In this document: positions 34,687-42,903 of the stretch, in pieces
Numbering within the stretch: position 1 is the first letter of the stretch
Layout: every line of letters starts with the position of its first letter
Source of the DNA: Flavobacteriaceae bacterium PS02337
Lineage (GTDB): Bacteria > Bacteroidota > Bacteroidia > Flavobacteriales > Flavobacteriaceae
Assembly (NCBI GenBank): GCA_029959285.1
Contig: JASCOE010000001.1
Coordinates: 558,001-622,000, forward strand
Direction: 5' to 3'
Length of the DNA stretch: 64,000 nucleotides
Made by a program: the position numbers and the translations under genes
The notes under the pieces: generated by a model
Told to the model about the DNA's origin: nothing
Seen by the model: the letters and a program-made list of their open reading frames with translations, nothing else
The model's database searches: none

Positions 34687-35862
34687 ATGATAATTTCAAA
34701 CAAACCAGTCCAGTACTTATTAGTTACCTTATTAGCACTTACTTCTTCGATAAATTTCGCATCAAATTCAATTGATAGTGTTTCTGTTGAAAAGAATAGT
34801 GCCGAAATTACAGAAGCAAGCCATGCAGAAACAAGTGCTCACGGAGAGAAGGTAGGTCACGAAATAGAAAAAGAATTTAATGCGAGTGAATTAATTAATT
34901 CGCACATCGGAGACGCTCACGATTTTCATATTGCTGACTGGGATGGTCATCCAATTTCTTTTAGTCTTCCAATTATTTTATGGACTAAAAATGGTTTAGA
35001 GATTTTTTCATCTGCAAACTTTCACCACGATAATTCAGGAGAACATATTGTTGATATTAATGGTCAAAAATTTGTTCGTTATAAAGAGATAATTTTTTAT
35101 GCTGATAAATTTGAAGAAATTTCACAAGACGAAAGAGATAACGGAGCATTTGCTTTTGATGCAAGACCATTAGATTTTTCTATTACAAAGAATGTTTTTT
35201 CAATGTTGATGTCTGCAATTATTTTGTTTTTCGTATTCTTAGCTGTAGCAAGATCATATAAGAAAAATGAAAAAGCACCAAAAGGATTAGCTGGATTTTT
35301 AGAGCCACTAGTTACTTTTGTTAGAGACGAAATTGCGATTCCAAATATCGGAACAAAAAAATACGCTAAATATATGCCGTATCTTTTGACAATCTTTTTC
35401 TTTATCTGGATTAACAACCTTATCGGATTGATTCCTTTCTTTCCATTCAGTTCTAACTTAACAGGAAACATCTACTTTACTTTTGTAATGGCATTCATTA
35501 CTTTTGTAGTTACTACTTTAAGCGGAAATAAATCTTACTGGGGACACATCTTCAATACACCAGGAGTTCCTGTGTGGTTGGCTCCAATTATGATTCCGGT
35601 AGAACTTATCGGGATGCTTACTAAGCCATTTGCATTAATGATTCGTTTGTTTGCAAATATTACTGCTGGGCACATTATTATTTTGAGTTTAGTTTCTTTA
35701 ATTTTCATATTTAAAACAGTTGCAATTGGACCAGTTTCTGGAGCGTTTGTTTTATTTATGAGTGTATTAGAAATGTTAGTTGCTGCTTTACAAGCTTATG
35801 TATTTACATTGCTTTCAGCATTATTTATTGGTCAGGCTGTTGAAGAGCATGATCATCATTAA
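34687..35862 (+). CDS. atpB: ATP synthase F0 subunit a, with His-rich N-terminal extension
   Basis: This subunit forms the proton half-channels and presses on the c-ring. MIRLFANITAGHIII carries the essential Arg, and GNIYFTFVMAFITF and LQAYVFTLLSALFIG are canonical helices. Before the first helix of the core there is a ~170-residue segment, exported after a signal peptide, rich in His and acidic residues (THAETSAHGEK-like, FHHDNSGEH), which E. coli subunit a lacks; the C-terminus ends EEHDHH. The start at 34687 follows from the promoter at 34639-34646. It heads the order B-E-F-H-A-G. Confidence 0.95.
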   Translation: MIISNKPVQYLLVTLLALTSSINFASNSIDSVSVEKNSAEITEASHAETSAHGEKVGHEIEKEFNASELINSHIGDAHDFHIADWDGHPISFSLPIILWTKNGLEIFSSANFHHDNSGEHIVDINGQKFVRYKEIIFYADKFEEISQDERDNGAFAFDARPLDFSITKNVFSMLMSAIILFFVFLAVARSYKKNEKAPKGLAGFLEPLVTFVRDEIAIPNIGTKKYAKYMPYLLTIFFFIWINNLIGLIPFFPFSSNLTGNIYFTFVMAFITFVVTTLSGNKSYWGHIFNTPGVPVWLAPIMIPVELIGMLTKPFALMIRLFANITAGHIIILSLVSLIFIFKTVAIGPVSGAFVLFMSVLEMLVAALQAYVFTLLSALFIGQAVEEHDHH

Positions 35863-35884
35863 TTTGAGTTTTATTAATTATTAA

Positions 35885-36103
<219 letters not shown>

Positions 36104-36112
36104 TTAAAAATT

Positions 36113-36147
36113 AAAACTTCCTGCAGCGGTTGGCTTCAGGAAGTTTT
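36113..36147 (+). terminator. Terminator-like hairpin between atpE and atpF
   Basis: AAAACTTCCTG (36113-36123) pairs perfectly with CAGGAAGTTTT (36137-36147), followed by more T. It lies 9 bases after the atpE stop and within the atp operon. Partial termination or 3'-end protection would raise atpE transcript over the genes that follow. Confidence 0.75.
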
Positions 36148-36188
36148 TTCAAAAAAACGATAAAACAATTTTTTAAATATACAATGTT

Positions 36189-36680
36189 ATGCAATTAACT
36201 TCACCGGAAAGTTTAATTTTTTGGACAACAATTATCTTTATTGTTTTCTTCATCCTTTTAGCAAAATTTGCTTGGAAACCAATATTAGGAGCAGTAAAAA
36301 GCCGTGAGGAATCTATTAATAATGCCTTAGCTTCTGCTGAAGCAGCTCGCAGAGAAATGGAAAATTTAACTGCTGATAATGAGCGTATTTTAAAAGAAGC
36401 TCGTGCTGAGCGTGATGCTATGTTGAAAGAAGCTCGCGAAATGAAAGAACAAATTATTGCTGATTCTAAAAACGAAGCTCAAGAGCAAAGTCAAAAATTA
36501 ATAGAACAAGCAAAAGCGGCTATCGAAAGTGAAAAAAATGCAGCAATGGCAGAATTGAAATCTCAAGTTTCTACATTGTCTTTAAGCATCGCTGAAAAGT
36601 TATTGAAAGAAGAATTATCTAACAAAGAATCTCAAACTAAATTAGTTGAGAAAATGTTAGGTGACGTAAAGCTAAACTAA
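36189..36680 (+). CDS. atpF: ATP synthase F0 subunit b
   Basis: This 163-residue protein is the peripheral-stalk subunit: one N-terminal helix (LIFWTTIIFIVFFILLAKFAW) shortened here, then a long charged helix rich in Ala, Glu and Lys that dimerises and binds F1. KPILGAVKSREESINNAL is the standard neck. The start ATG at 36189 is 85 bases after the atpE stop, across the hairpin. It ends 4 bases before atpH. Confidence 0.96.
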   Translation: MQLTSPESLIFWTTIIFIVFFILLAKFAWKPILGAVKSREESINNALASAEAARREMENLTADNERILKEARAERDAMLKEAREMKEQIIADSKNEAQEQSQKLIEQAKAAIESEKNAAMAELKSQVSTLSLSIAEKLLKEELSNKESQTKLVEKMLGDVKLN

Positions 36681-36684
36681 GATT

Positions 36685-37218
36685 ATGGCAAGTACAAGAG
36701 CAGCAATTCGTTATGCAAAAGCAATTCTAGACATAGCAAACTCTAAAGGTGTTGCCGAAGCTGTAAATAACGACATGAAATCAATTGTTTCAACAATTGA
36801 AAATAATGCAGAACTAAAAGCATTCATTCTAAATCAAACTACGAAAACCGAAGTTAAAGAAAGTGCTTTATTAGAAGTTTTTGCTAATATAAATGGTGTA
36901 ACTAAAGGTTTATTTCATTTATTATTAGAAAACAAAAGATTTGAAATTCTAGACGCAATCGCATTAGAATACAATAAATTATTTGATGAGAGTAATGGTC
37001 TTGAAACAGCTAAAGTTACTACAGCAATTCCTATGGATGCTGCTTTAGAAGCTAAAGTGTTAGAGAAAATTGCAACTTTATCAGATAAAAAAATTACAAT
37101 TGAAAATGTAGTAGATCCATCTATTATAGGAGGATTTATTTTAAGAATAGGTGACAAGCAATACAATGCTTCTGTTGCAAACAGATTACAAGTATTAAAA
37201 AGAGAGTTAAGTAATTAG
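36685..37218 (+). CDS. atpH: ATP synthase F1 subunit delta
   Basis: This 177-residue protein is the OSCP/delta subunit that ties the stalk to the top of F1. The sequence shows the typical start RAAIRYAKAILDIANSKG, the central FHLLLENKRFEILDAIA and the C-terminal DPSIIGGFILRIGDKQYNAS. It follows atpF by 4 bases and precedes atpA by 38. Confidence 0.96.
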   Translation: MASTRAAIRYAKAILDIANSKGVAEAVNNDMKSIVSTIENNAELKAFILNQTTKTEVKESALLEVFANINGVTKGLFHLLLENKRFEILDAIALEYNKLFDESNGLETAKVTTAIPMDAALEAKVLEKIATLSDKKITIENVVDPSIIGGFILRIGDKQYNASVANRLQVLKRELSN

Positions 37219-37256
37219 TTTTTATAACACAAAAAGTGTCTAAATTATAAATTAAG

Positions 37257-38834
37257 ATGGCGGAAATCAAACCTGCTGAAATTTCAGCAATATTAAGAAA
37301 GCAAGTAGAAGGTTTTGAATCTGGTGCTACTTTAGAAGAGGTAGGAACAGTACTTCAAGTTGGAGATGGTATTGCTCGTGTTTACGGGCTATCTAATGTA
37401 CAATATGGTGAGTTAGTAGAATTTGATAACGGTATGGAAGGTATCGTATTGAATCTTGAAGAAGATAATGTGGGAGTTGTACTTTTAGGACCATCAACAG
37501 GACTTAAAGAAGGTTCTACTGCAAAAAGAACGCAACGTATTGCTTCTCTTAAAGTAGGTGAGCAAATGGTAGGACGTGTAGTTAATACTCTTGGTTTTCC
37601 AATTGATGGAAAAGGACCAATTGAAGGAACTTTGTACGAAATGCCATTAGAGAGAAAAGCGCCAGGTGTTATTTTCCGTCAGCCGGTAACTGAGCCATTA
37701 CAAACAGGTGTAAAAGCAGTTGATGCTATGATCCCAGTTGGTCGTGGACAACGTGAGCTTGTTATTGGTGACCGTCAAACAGGTAAATCAACTGTTTGTA
37801 TCGATACAATCTTAAATCAAAAAGAATTTTATGATGCAGGAAAACCTGTATTCTGTATATATGTTGCAATTGGGCAGAAAGCTTCAACTGTAGCAGGAAT
37901 CGCTAAAATGTTAGAAGAAAAAGGAGCAATGGCTTATACAGTTATTGTTGCTGCAAATGCTTCTGACCCAGCTCCAATGCAAGTTTATGCTCCATTCGCT
38001 GGTGCAGCAATTGGAGAATACTTTAGAGATTCTGGTCGTCCAGCTCTTATCGTTTATGACGATTTATCTAAACAAGCTGTTGCTTACCGTGAGGTTTCTC
38101 TTTTATTAAGAAGACCACCGGGACGTGAGGCTTACCCTGGAGACGTTTTCTACTTACACTCTCGTTTATTAGAGCGTGCTTGTAAAGTAATCGCTGATGA
38201 TGGAATTGCTAAAGGTATGAACGACTTACCAGATTCTATCAAGTCTATCGTAAAAGGTGGTGGTTCATTAACTGCATTACCAATTATCGAAACTCAAGCT
38301 GGAGACGTTTCTGCATATATCCCAACAAACGTAATTTCGATTACAGATGGTCAGATTTTCCTTGATGGAGATTTGTTCAACTCTGGGGTTCGTCCTGCAA
38401 TCAACGTAGGTATCTCTGTATCTCGTGTTGGAGGTAATGCTCAAATTAAATCTATGAAGAAAGTTTCTGGAACTTTAAAATTAGATCAAGCTCAATTCCG
38501 TGAATTAGAAGCTTTTGCTAAATTTGGTTCTGACTTAGATTCTGTTACTTTAAACGTAATTGAAAAAGGAAAAAGAAACGTTGAGATCTTAAAACAAGGT
38601 TTAAATGATCCTTATACAGTTGAAAACCAAGTAGCAATTATCTACGCTGGTTCTAAAAACTTGTTAAGAAACGTTCCTGTAAATAAAGTAAAAGAATTTG
38701 AAGCTGATTTCTTAGCTTACTTAAATAGTAAACATAAAGATACGCTTAACGCGTTGAAAGCTGGTAAATTAGATGACAGCATTACAGATGTTATCGAAAA
38801 AGCAGCAAAAGAAATTTCAGCAAAATATAACTAA
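37257..38834 (+). CDS. atpA: ATP synthase F1 subunit alpha
   Basis: This 525-residue subunit shows the P-loop GDRQTGKST (near residue 170), IAIGQKAS-type [23 protein letters not shown] as Walker B and [20 protein letters not shown], the latter with the arginine finger region. It is the non-catalytic nucleotide-binding subunit of the alpha3beta3 head. The catalytic beta gene is not in the window, as in many flavobacteria where atpD-atpC lie elsewhere. The coding sequence uses more GC-ending codons than its neighbours, as expected for high expression. Confidence 0.98.
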   Translation: MAEIKPAEISAILRKQVEGFESGATLEEVGTVLQVGDGIARVYGLSNVQYGELVEFDNGMEGIVLNLEEDNVGVVLLGPSTGLKEGSTAKRTQRIASLKVGEQMVGRVVNTLGFPIDGKGPIEGTLYEMPLERKAPGVIFRQPVTEPLQTGVKAVDAMIPVGRGQRELVIGDRQTGKSTVCIDTILNQKEFYDAGKPVFCIYVAIGQKASTVAGIAKMLEEKGAMAYTVIVAANASDPAPMQVYAPFAGAAIGEYFRDSGRPALIVYDDLSKQAVAYREVSLLLRRPPGREAYPGDVFYLHSRLLERACKVIADDGIAKGMNDLPDSIKSIVKGGGSLTALPIIETQAGDVSAYIPTNVISITDGQIFLDGDLFNSGVRPAINVGISVSRVGGNAQIKSMKKVSGTLKLDQAQFRELEAFAKFGSDLDSVTLNVIEKGKRNVEILKQGLNDPYTVENQVAIIYAGSKNLLRNVPVNKVKEFEADFLAYLNSKHKDTLNALKAGKLDDSITDVIEKAAKEISAKYN

Positions 38835-38847
38835 TTTTTAGTTGACG

Positions 38848-38912
38848 GTTGTTGGTTGGTTGTTATTGGAATTATTCAAGTAACTATCAACCAACAACTA
38901 ACAACCAACAAC
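38848..38912 (+). repeat. TTGG/CCAA-type inverted repeat in the atpA-atpG gap
   Basis: GTTGTTGGTTGGTTGTTA (38848-38865) pairs with TAACAACCAACAAC (38899-38912), with a 4-base bulge. The same CAACCAACAAC element also recurs at 38888-38898. The structure ends 7 bases before the atpG ATG, so it could affect its translation or mRNA processing. Low-complexity origin is possible. Confidence 0.6.
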
Positions 38913-38919
38913 TATATAC

Positions 38920-39780
38920 ATGGCAAATTTAAAGGAAATCCGTAATAGAATTACTTCCGTTTCATCGACGATGCAGATTACATCGGCTATGAAAATGGTT
39001 TCTGCAGCAAAGCTTAAGAAAGCACAAGATGCAATCACTGCAATGCGTCCTTATGCCGAGAAATTAACAGAGTTATTGCAAGATCTTTCTTCTACACTTG
39101 AAGGTGAAGTTGGAGGAGATTACACTACACAACGTGAAGTAAAAAAAGTATTGTTAGTAGCTATAACTTCAAATAGAGGTTTATGTGGTGCTTTCAATTC
39201 AAATATTATTAAAGAGATTAAAAACCGTACTGAGTTTTACGCAGGAAAGCAAGTTGATGTTTTTGCTATTGGTAAAAAAGGAAATGACGCTTTAAGCAAA
39301 ACTCATAAAGTTCACGGTCATCATAATGCAATTTTTGATCATTTAACTTTTGAAAATGTTGCTGGAATTGCAGAAAATTTGACTGAGAAATTTTTATCTG
39401 GAGAATACGATAGAATTGAGTTAATTTACAATCAATTTAAAAATGCTGCAACTCAAATTGTTCAAAATGAGCAGTTTTTACCGTTGGCACCAATTAAATC
39501 TGATGTAAAAGCTTCTGCTGGAGATTATATTTTTGAACCTTCAAAAGAAGAAATTATTTTAACTTTAATTCCTAAGTCTTTAAAAACGCAATTGTATAAA
39601 GGAATTCGCGATTCATTTGCTTCTGAGCATGGAGCGCGTATGACTGCTATGCATAAAGCAACAGATAATGCAACTGAATTAAGAAACCAATTGAAATTAA
39701 CTTATAATAAAGCACGTCAAGCTGCAATTACAAGTGAGATTTTAGAAATTGTTGGTGGAGCAGAAGCTTTAAATGGATAA
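38920..39780 (+). CDS. atpG: ATP synthase F1 subunit gamma
   Basis: This 286-residue central-shaft subunit shows the N-terminal coiled coil ANLKEIRNRITSVSSTMQIT with TSAMKMVSAAKLKKAQ, the Rossmann-like middle with SNRGLCGAFNSNI, and the C-terminal helix EHGARMTAMHKATDNATEL and RQAAITSEILEIVGGAEAL. It is the last gene of the operon and is followed by a terminator at 39803-39828. Confidence 0.97.
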   Translation: MANLKEIRNRITSVSSTMQITSAMKMVSAAKLKKAQDAITAMRPYAEKLTELLQDLSSTLEGEVGGDYTTQREVKKVLLVAITSNRGLCGAFNSNIIKEIKNRTEFYAGKQVDVFAIGKKGNDALSKTHKVHGHHNAIFDHLTFENVAGIAENLTEKFLSGEYDRIELIYNQFKNAATQIVQNEQFLPLAPIKSDVKASAGDYIFEPSKEEIILTLIPKSLKTQLYKGIRDSFASEHGARMTAMHKATDNATELRNQLKLTYNKARQAAITSEILEIVGGAEALNG

Positions 39781-39802
39781 TTTACTCCATAATATATAAA
39801 AT

Positions 39803-39828
39803 AAAAAGCCAGCATTTGCTGGCTTTTT
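39803..39828 (+). terminator. Terminator of the atp operon
   Basis: AAAAAGCCAGC (39803-39813) pairs with GCTGGCTTTTT (39818-39828) around a 4-base loop, followed by TATTTATT. Confidence 0.92.
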
Positions 39829-39861
39829 ATTTATTGGAAGTTTTTCTTTTTTAAAAATAAG

Positions 39862-39920
39862 TTTATAAAATGGTGATTCTCAAATTATTTAAAAGTTGAG
39901 AATCACTACCATTTTATAAA
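39862..39920. repeat. Long inverted repeat downstream of the atp operon
   Basis: The arm 39862-39883 (begins TTTATAAAATGGTGATTC) is the reverse complement of 39896-39920 except for three extra bases in the right arm. The loop is 12 bases. It follows the operon terminator by 33 bases and precedes the tandem repeats by 20. It could be a second terminator, an RNA end or a miniature palindromic element. Confidence 0.75.
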
Positions 39921-39940
39921 AATAGACAGATAACTCTGTG

Positions 39941-40202
39941 TGCTTTGTCTTTCATGGGAACAAACTAGCTTTATTAATCCCAATGCTCTGTTTTTTTAAG
40001 GGTTACATTTCAGCAGAATCAATCCCTTTTGCTTTGTCTTTTATGGGAACAAACAAGCTTTATCAGTCCCAGTGCTCTGTTTTTTTAGGGTTACTACAGC
40101 TGAATCAATCCCTTATGCTTTGTCTTTTATGGGAACAAACAAGCTTTATCAGTCCCAGTGCTTCCTTTTTTATAAGGGTTGTATTTAGCTTTCTCAATCC
40201 CT
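39941..40202. repeat. Three tandem ~87-base repeats in a gene-free stretch
   Basis: Units start at 39941, 40030 and 40116 (lengths 89, 86 and 87). Each opens with TGCTTTGTCTTT and holds ATGGGAACAAAC, AGCTTTAT, a TCCCA block, a run of T, AGGGTT and finally AATCCCT. Within every unit TGGGA can pair with TCCCA, and AGGG with CCCT, giving two short hairpins. Unit lengths are not multiples of three, so a protein repeat is unlikely. The rest of the 567-base gap (39781-40347) holds the operon terminator, the inverted repeat at 39862-39920, and nothing else I can name from 40203 to 40318. Confidence 0.85.
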
Positions 40203-40318
40203 GTGAAACAAATTTAGGAAAAGACTGTCTAAAAAAAGTTACATAATTTTCATGTCTAATTTATATATTTCACATGTCTTTGATTTTTAATTATATAACT
40301 ATTAACTAACAAATTAAT

Positions 40319-40326
40319 TATTTTTG
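40319..40326 (+). promoter_or_regulatory. Promoter -7 element for the acetyltransferase gene
   Basis: TATTTTTG matches TAnnTTTG 21 bases before the ATG at 40348. Confidence 0.6.
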
Positions 40327-40347
40327 ATTATATTAAAGTAAAATTCA

Positions 40348-40797
40348 ATGGATCAACAACTTATAAAAGAACTCACTACCATTCCTGAAATGTTAGCACA
40401 AATAGAAACGATCAAGTTTCTATATCCTAATTTGAGCATAGAGAAATATGAATCTTATCTTTCGGAAATGTTGCCACACAACTATACTCAAATTGCAGTA
40501 TTCGAAAATGAAACTTGTTTGGGGCTTAAAGGTTGTTGGTCTGCGACAAAATTATGGACAGGAAAATATCTGGAAATTGACAATTTCGTTGTAAATCCTA
40601 ATTACCGTTCTAAAGGAATTGGAAAATTACTTACCGATTATGTCGAGAAAAAGGCACTAGAACTAAATTGCAGTAGTATTGTTTTAGATGCTTTTACCGG
40701 AAATTTTGGAGCGCACAGATTTTACTATAATCAAGGCTATGCGCCAAAAGGATTTCATTTTGTGAAAATTTTAGATGAAAAGAAATTAACGGTCTAA
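40348..40797 (+). CDS. GNAT-family N-acetyltransferase
   Basis: This 149-residue single-domain acetyltransferase has the acetyl-CoA-binding motif A as NPNYRSKGIGKLLTDYVE, preceded by the strand LEIDNFVV, and motif B with GAHRFYYNQGYAPKG. GNAT enzymes acetylate amines of small molecules, proteins or antibiotics; the target here cannot be predicted. It stands alone after the tandem-repeat region. Confidence 0.9.
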   Translation: MDQQLIKELTTIPEMLAQIETIKFLYPNLSIEKYESYLSEMLPHNYTQIAVFENETCLGLKGCWSATKLWTGKYLEIDNFVVNPNYRSKGIGKLLTDYVEKKALELNCSSIVLDAFTGNFGAHRFYYNQGYAPKGFHFVKILDEKKLTV

Positions 40798-40858
40798 AAA
40801 ACTGTCAGAACTTTTCTTTATTGCTTCTACAAAAGCACTATTAAACAAAAGAAATGGT

Positions 40859-40866
40859 TATTTTTG
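40859..40866 (+). promoter_or_regulatory. Promoter -7 element for the flippase gene
   Basis: TATTTTTG matches TAnnTTTG 27 bases before the TTG start at 40894. Confidence 0.6.
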
Positions 40867-40893
40867 TCTTACAAACATTATTAGAATTATATT

Positions 40894-42354
40894 TTGGGAT
40901 TATATAAAAATCTATTTAAGCAAACAGCAATTTATGGACTGGCAACAGTTTTACCTAGAATGCTAAGTTTTTTATTAGTGAGATTATATACAGGAATTTT
41001 ACCTACAGCGGAGTATGGTGAAGTTTCAATTGTATTATCTTGGATGGTTTTCTTTAACGTAGTTCTTTCTTATGGAATGGAAACTGCTTTTTTTAGATTT
41101 TACAGTGCCGAAGAAGATAAGAAAAATGTAATTGCAACTTCTACAATTTCAATATTTTGGACTTCAATTATTTTCCTTTTTGTTACGCTAATTTTTAGAA
41201 ATACCCTTGCAAATCTTGCAGAAGTAGACGTTCAGTATATTACCTATACCGTTTGGATTTTAGTTTTAGACGCATTGGTTTTAATTCCATTTTCTAAATT
41301 AAGAGCCAATCAAAGACCAATGGTTTATGCGGCAATCAAGATTGGAAATGTCGTTATTAATCTTCTGCTTAATATATTTTTCTTAATGTATTTGCCAACG
41401 CTCGCGGCTTCAAATCCGGGTTCTGTTTGGGATAATTTATATGTAGAAAACTTTCAAATCGCGTATATTTTCATCGCGAATCTTCTAGCGAGTTTGGCTA
41501 CGTTTATAGTTCTTTCTCCAAATTATCTTTCGCTTGGACGAAAATTCGATCCAGAACTTTGGAGAAGAATGATGAAATATGGTCTTCCTATTTTAGTTGC
41601 TGGTTTGGCTTTTGCCGTAAATGAACATTTCGATAAAATCTTATTAGGATATTTACTTCCAGAAAATCTAGCAAAATCTGAAGTTGGAGCGTATTCTGCT
41701 TGTTATAAATTAGGATTATTCATGGTTCTTTTCGCAACTGCTTTCAGATTAGGAATTGAGCCTTTCTTCTTCAGCCATGCAAAAAACGAAAATGCGCCAC
41801 AAACTTATGCAGTAATTACCAAATATTTTGTGATTTTGGGCTCATTAATTTTGTTAGGAGTTATAGTTTTTGCAGATCTTTTAAAATACTTGTTATTAGA
41901 TAATAAAGAGTATTGGGAAGCTATGAAAGTGGTGCCACTAATTATTTTGGCGAATTTCTTTTTGGGTATCTACAACAACTTATCCGTTTGGTATAAACTT
42001 ACTGACAAAACAAAAATTGGCGCCTATATTTCTATTGTTGGTGCTATTGTGACTTTGGTTTTAAATTATCTTTTAATTCCAAAATACAGTTATTATGGCT
42101 CTGCAATTGCAACTATTTCGGCTTACGGAAGTATGATGCTTATTTCTTATATTCTAGGAAATAAATATTATCCAATTCCTTATGATATGAACAAAATTGG
42201 TGCTTATTTGGGCGTTTCAATATTATTTTCAATTATTTCTTTTTATGGATTTAGAGAAAAATATTATGTTGGAATCCCGCTTCTTTTAGCTTTTATGTAT
42301 CTCGTTTACCATTTCGAAAAAGAGACTATAAAAGGAATATTGAAAAGAAAATAA
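40894..42354 (+). CDS. Polysaccharide flippase-like membrane protein (MOP superfamily)
   Basis: This 486-residue protein has 13-14 helices and belongs to the PST/Wzx-type exporters. FKQTAIYGLATVLPRMLSF and RLYTGILPTAEYGEVS form the typical first helix pair, and ATAFRLGIEPFFFSHAKNEN the mid-protein motif. The start is TTG at 40894, needed for the first helix; the first ATG (40960) would remove it. It is followed after 29 bases by dut. Whether it serves the cluster at 7.5-21.6 kb or another glycan is unknown. Confidence 0.85.
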   Translation: MGLYKNLFKQTAIYGLATVLPRMLSFLLVRLYTGILPTAEYGEVSIVLSWMVFFNVVLSYGMETAFFRFYSAEEDKKNVIATSTISIFWTSIIFLFVTLIFRNTLANLAEVDVQYITYTVWILVLDALVLIPFSKLRANQRPMVYAAIKIGNVVINLLLNIFFLMYLPTLAASNPGSVWDNLYVENFQIAYIFIANLLASLATFIVLSPNYLSLGRKFDPELWRRMMKYGLPILVAGLAFAVNEHFDKILLGYLLPENLAKSEVGAYSACYKLGLFMVLFATAFRLGIEPFFFSHAKNENAPQTYAVITKYFVILGSLILLGVIVFADLLKYLLLDNKEYWEAMKVVPLIILANFFLGIYNNLSVWYKLTDKTKIGAYISIVGAIVTLVLNYLLIPKYSYYGSAIATISAYGSMMLISYILGNKYYPIPYDMNKIGAYLGVSILFSIISFYGFREKYYVGIPLLLAFMYLVYHFEKETIKGILKRK

Positions 42355-42383
42355 GACACGTTTTAAAAAATTATATTTAAAAA

Positions 42384-42818
42384 ATGAAAATACAAATAAT
42401 CAATAAATCACAACACGAATTACCAAACTACGAAACAGCTGCTTCGGCAGGAATGGATTTACGTGCCAATATTTCAGAAGCAATTACGTTAAAACCTTTA
42501 GAGAGAGCGATTGTAAAAACGGGACTTTTTATCGAATTACCAATTGGTTACGAAGCTCAAGTAAGACCTAGAAGTGGTCTTGCAGCAAAAAAAGGTGTAA
42601 CAGTTTTAAATTCGCCTGGAACTATTGATGCAGATTACAGAGGAGAAATTGGTGTAATTTTAGTAAATTTATCTAATGACGATTTTGTAATTGAAAACGG
42701 AGAAAGAATTGCGCAGCTGATTATTGCAAAACACGAAAGAGCAGAATGGATCGAAGTTGAAACGCTTTCTGAAACATCAAGAGGTGAAGGAGGCTTTGGA
42801 AGCACTGGAGTAAAATAA
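42384..42818 (+). CDS. dut: dUTP diphosphatase
   Basis: This 144-residue trimeric enzyme hydrolyses dUTP to dUMP, keeping uracil out of DNA and feeding dTMP synthesis. All five motifs are present: [39 protein letters not shown] and the C-terminal GEGGFGSTG arm. Position between flippase and nucleotidyltransferase genes reflects a flavobacterial gene order rather than a pathway. Confidence 0.97.
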   Translation: MKIQIINKSQHELPNYETAASAGMDLRANISEAITLKPLERAIVKTGLFIELPIGYEAQVRPRSGLAAKKGVTVLNSPGTIDADYRGEIGVILVNLSNDDFVIENGERIAQLIIAKHERAEWIEVETLSETSRGEGGFGSTGVK

Positions 42819-42864
42819 ATTTCTGAGATTAGCAGAAATACAAAAAAGAAAGACCAAACCCCAC

Positions 42865-42884
42865 GAAGATTTTTTCAAATCTTC
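42865..42884 (+). other. Short perfect hairpin in the leader of the nucleotidyltransferase gene
   Basis: GAAGATTT (42865-42872) pairs with AAATCTTC (42877-42884) around a TTTC loop, 19 bases before the ATG at 42904. There is no T-run after it, so it is a weak terminator at best; it may protect or attenuate the transcript. Confidence 0.5.
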
Positions 42885-42903
42885 TTATAAAATCAAATAA
42901 AGA

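Noticed and set aside
39941-40202. CRISPR array as explanation for the repeats.
   Set aside because: The repeats are contiguous and ~87 bases long with no unique spacers, and no cas gene is in the window.
39938-40246. Open frame of 102 codons across the tandem-repeat stretch.
   Set aside because: Repeat units of 89 and 86 bases shift the frame from one unit to the next, so the peptide does not repeat; there is no promoter element, conserved motif or usual composition. It is most likely chance.
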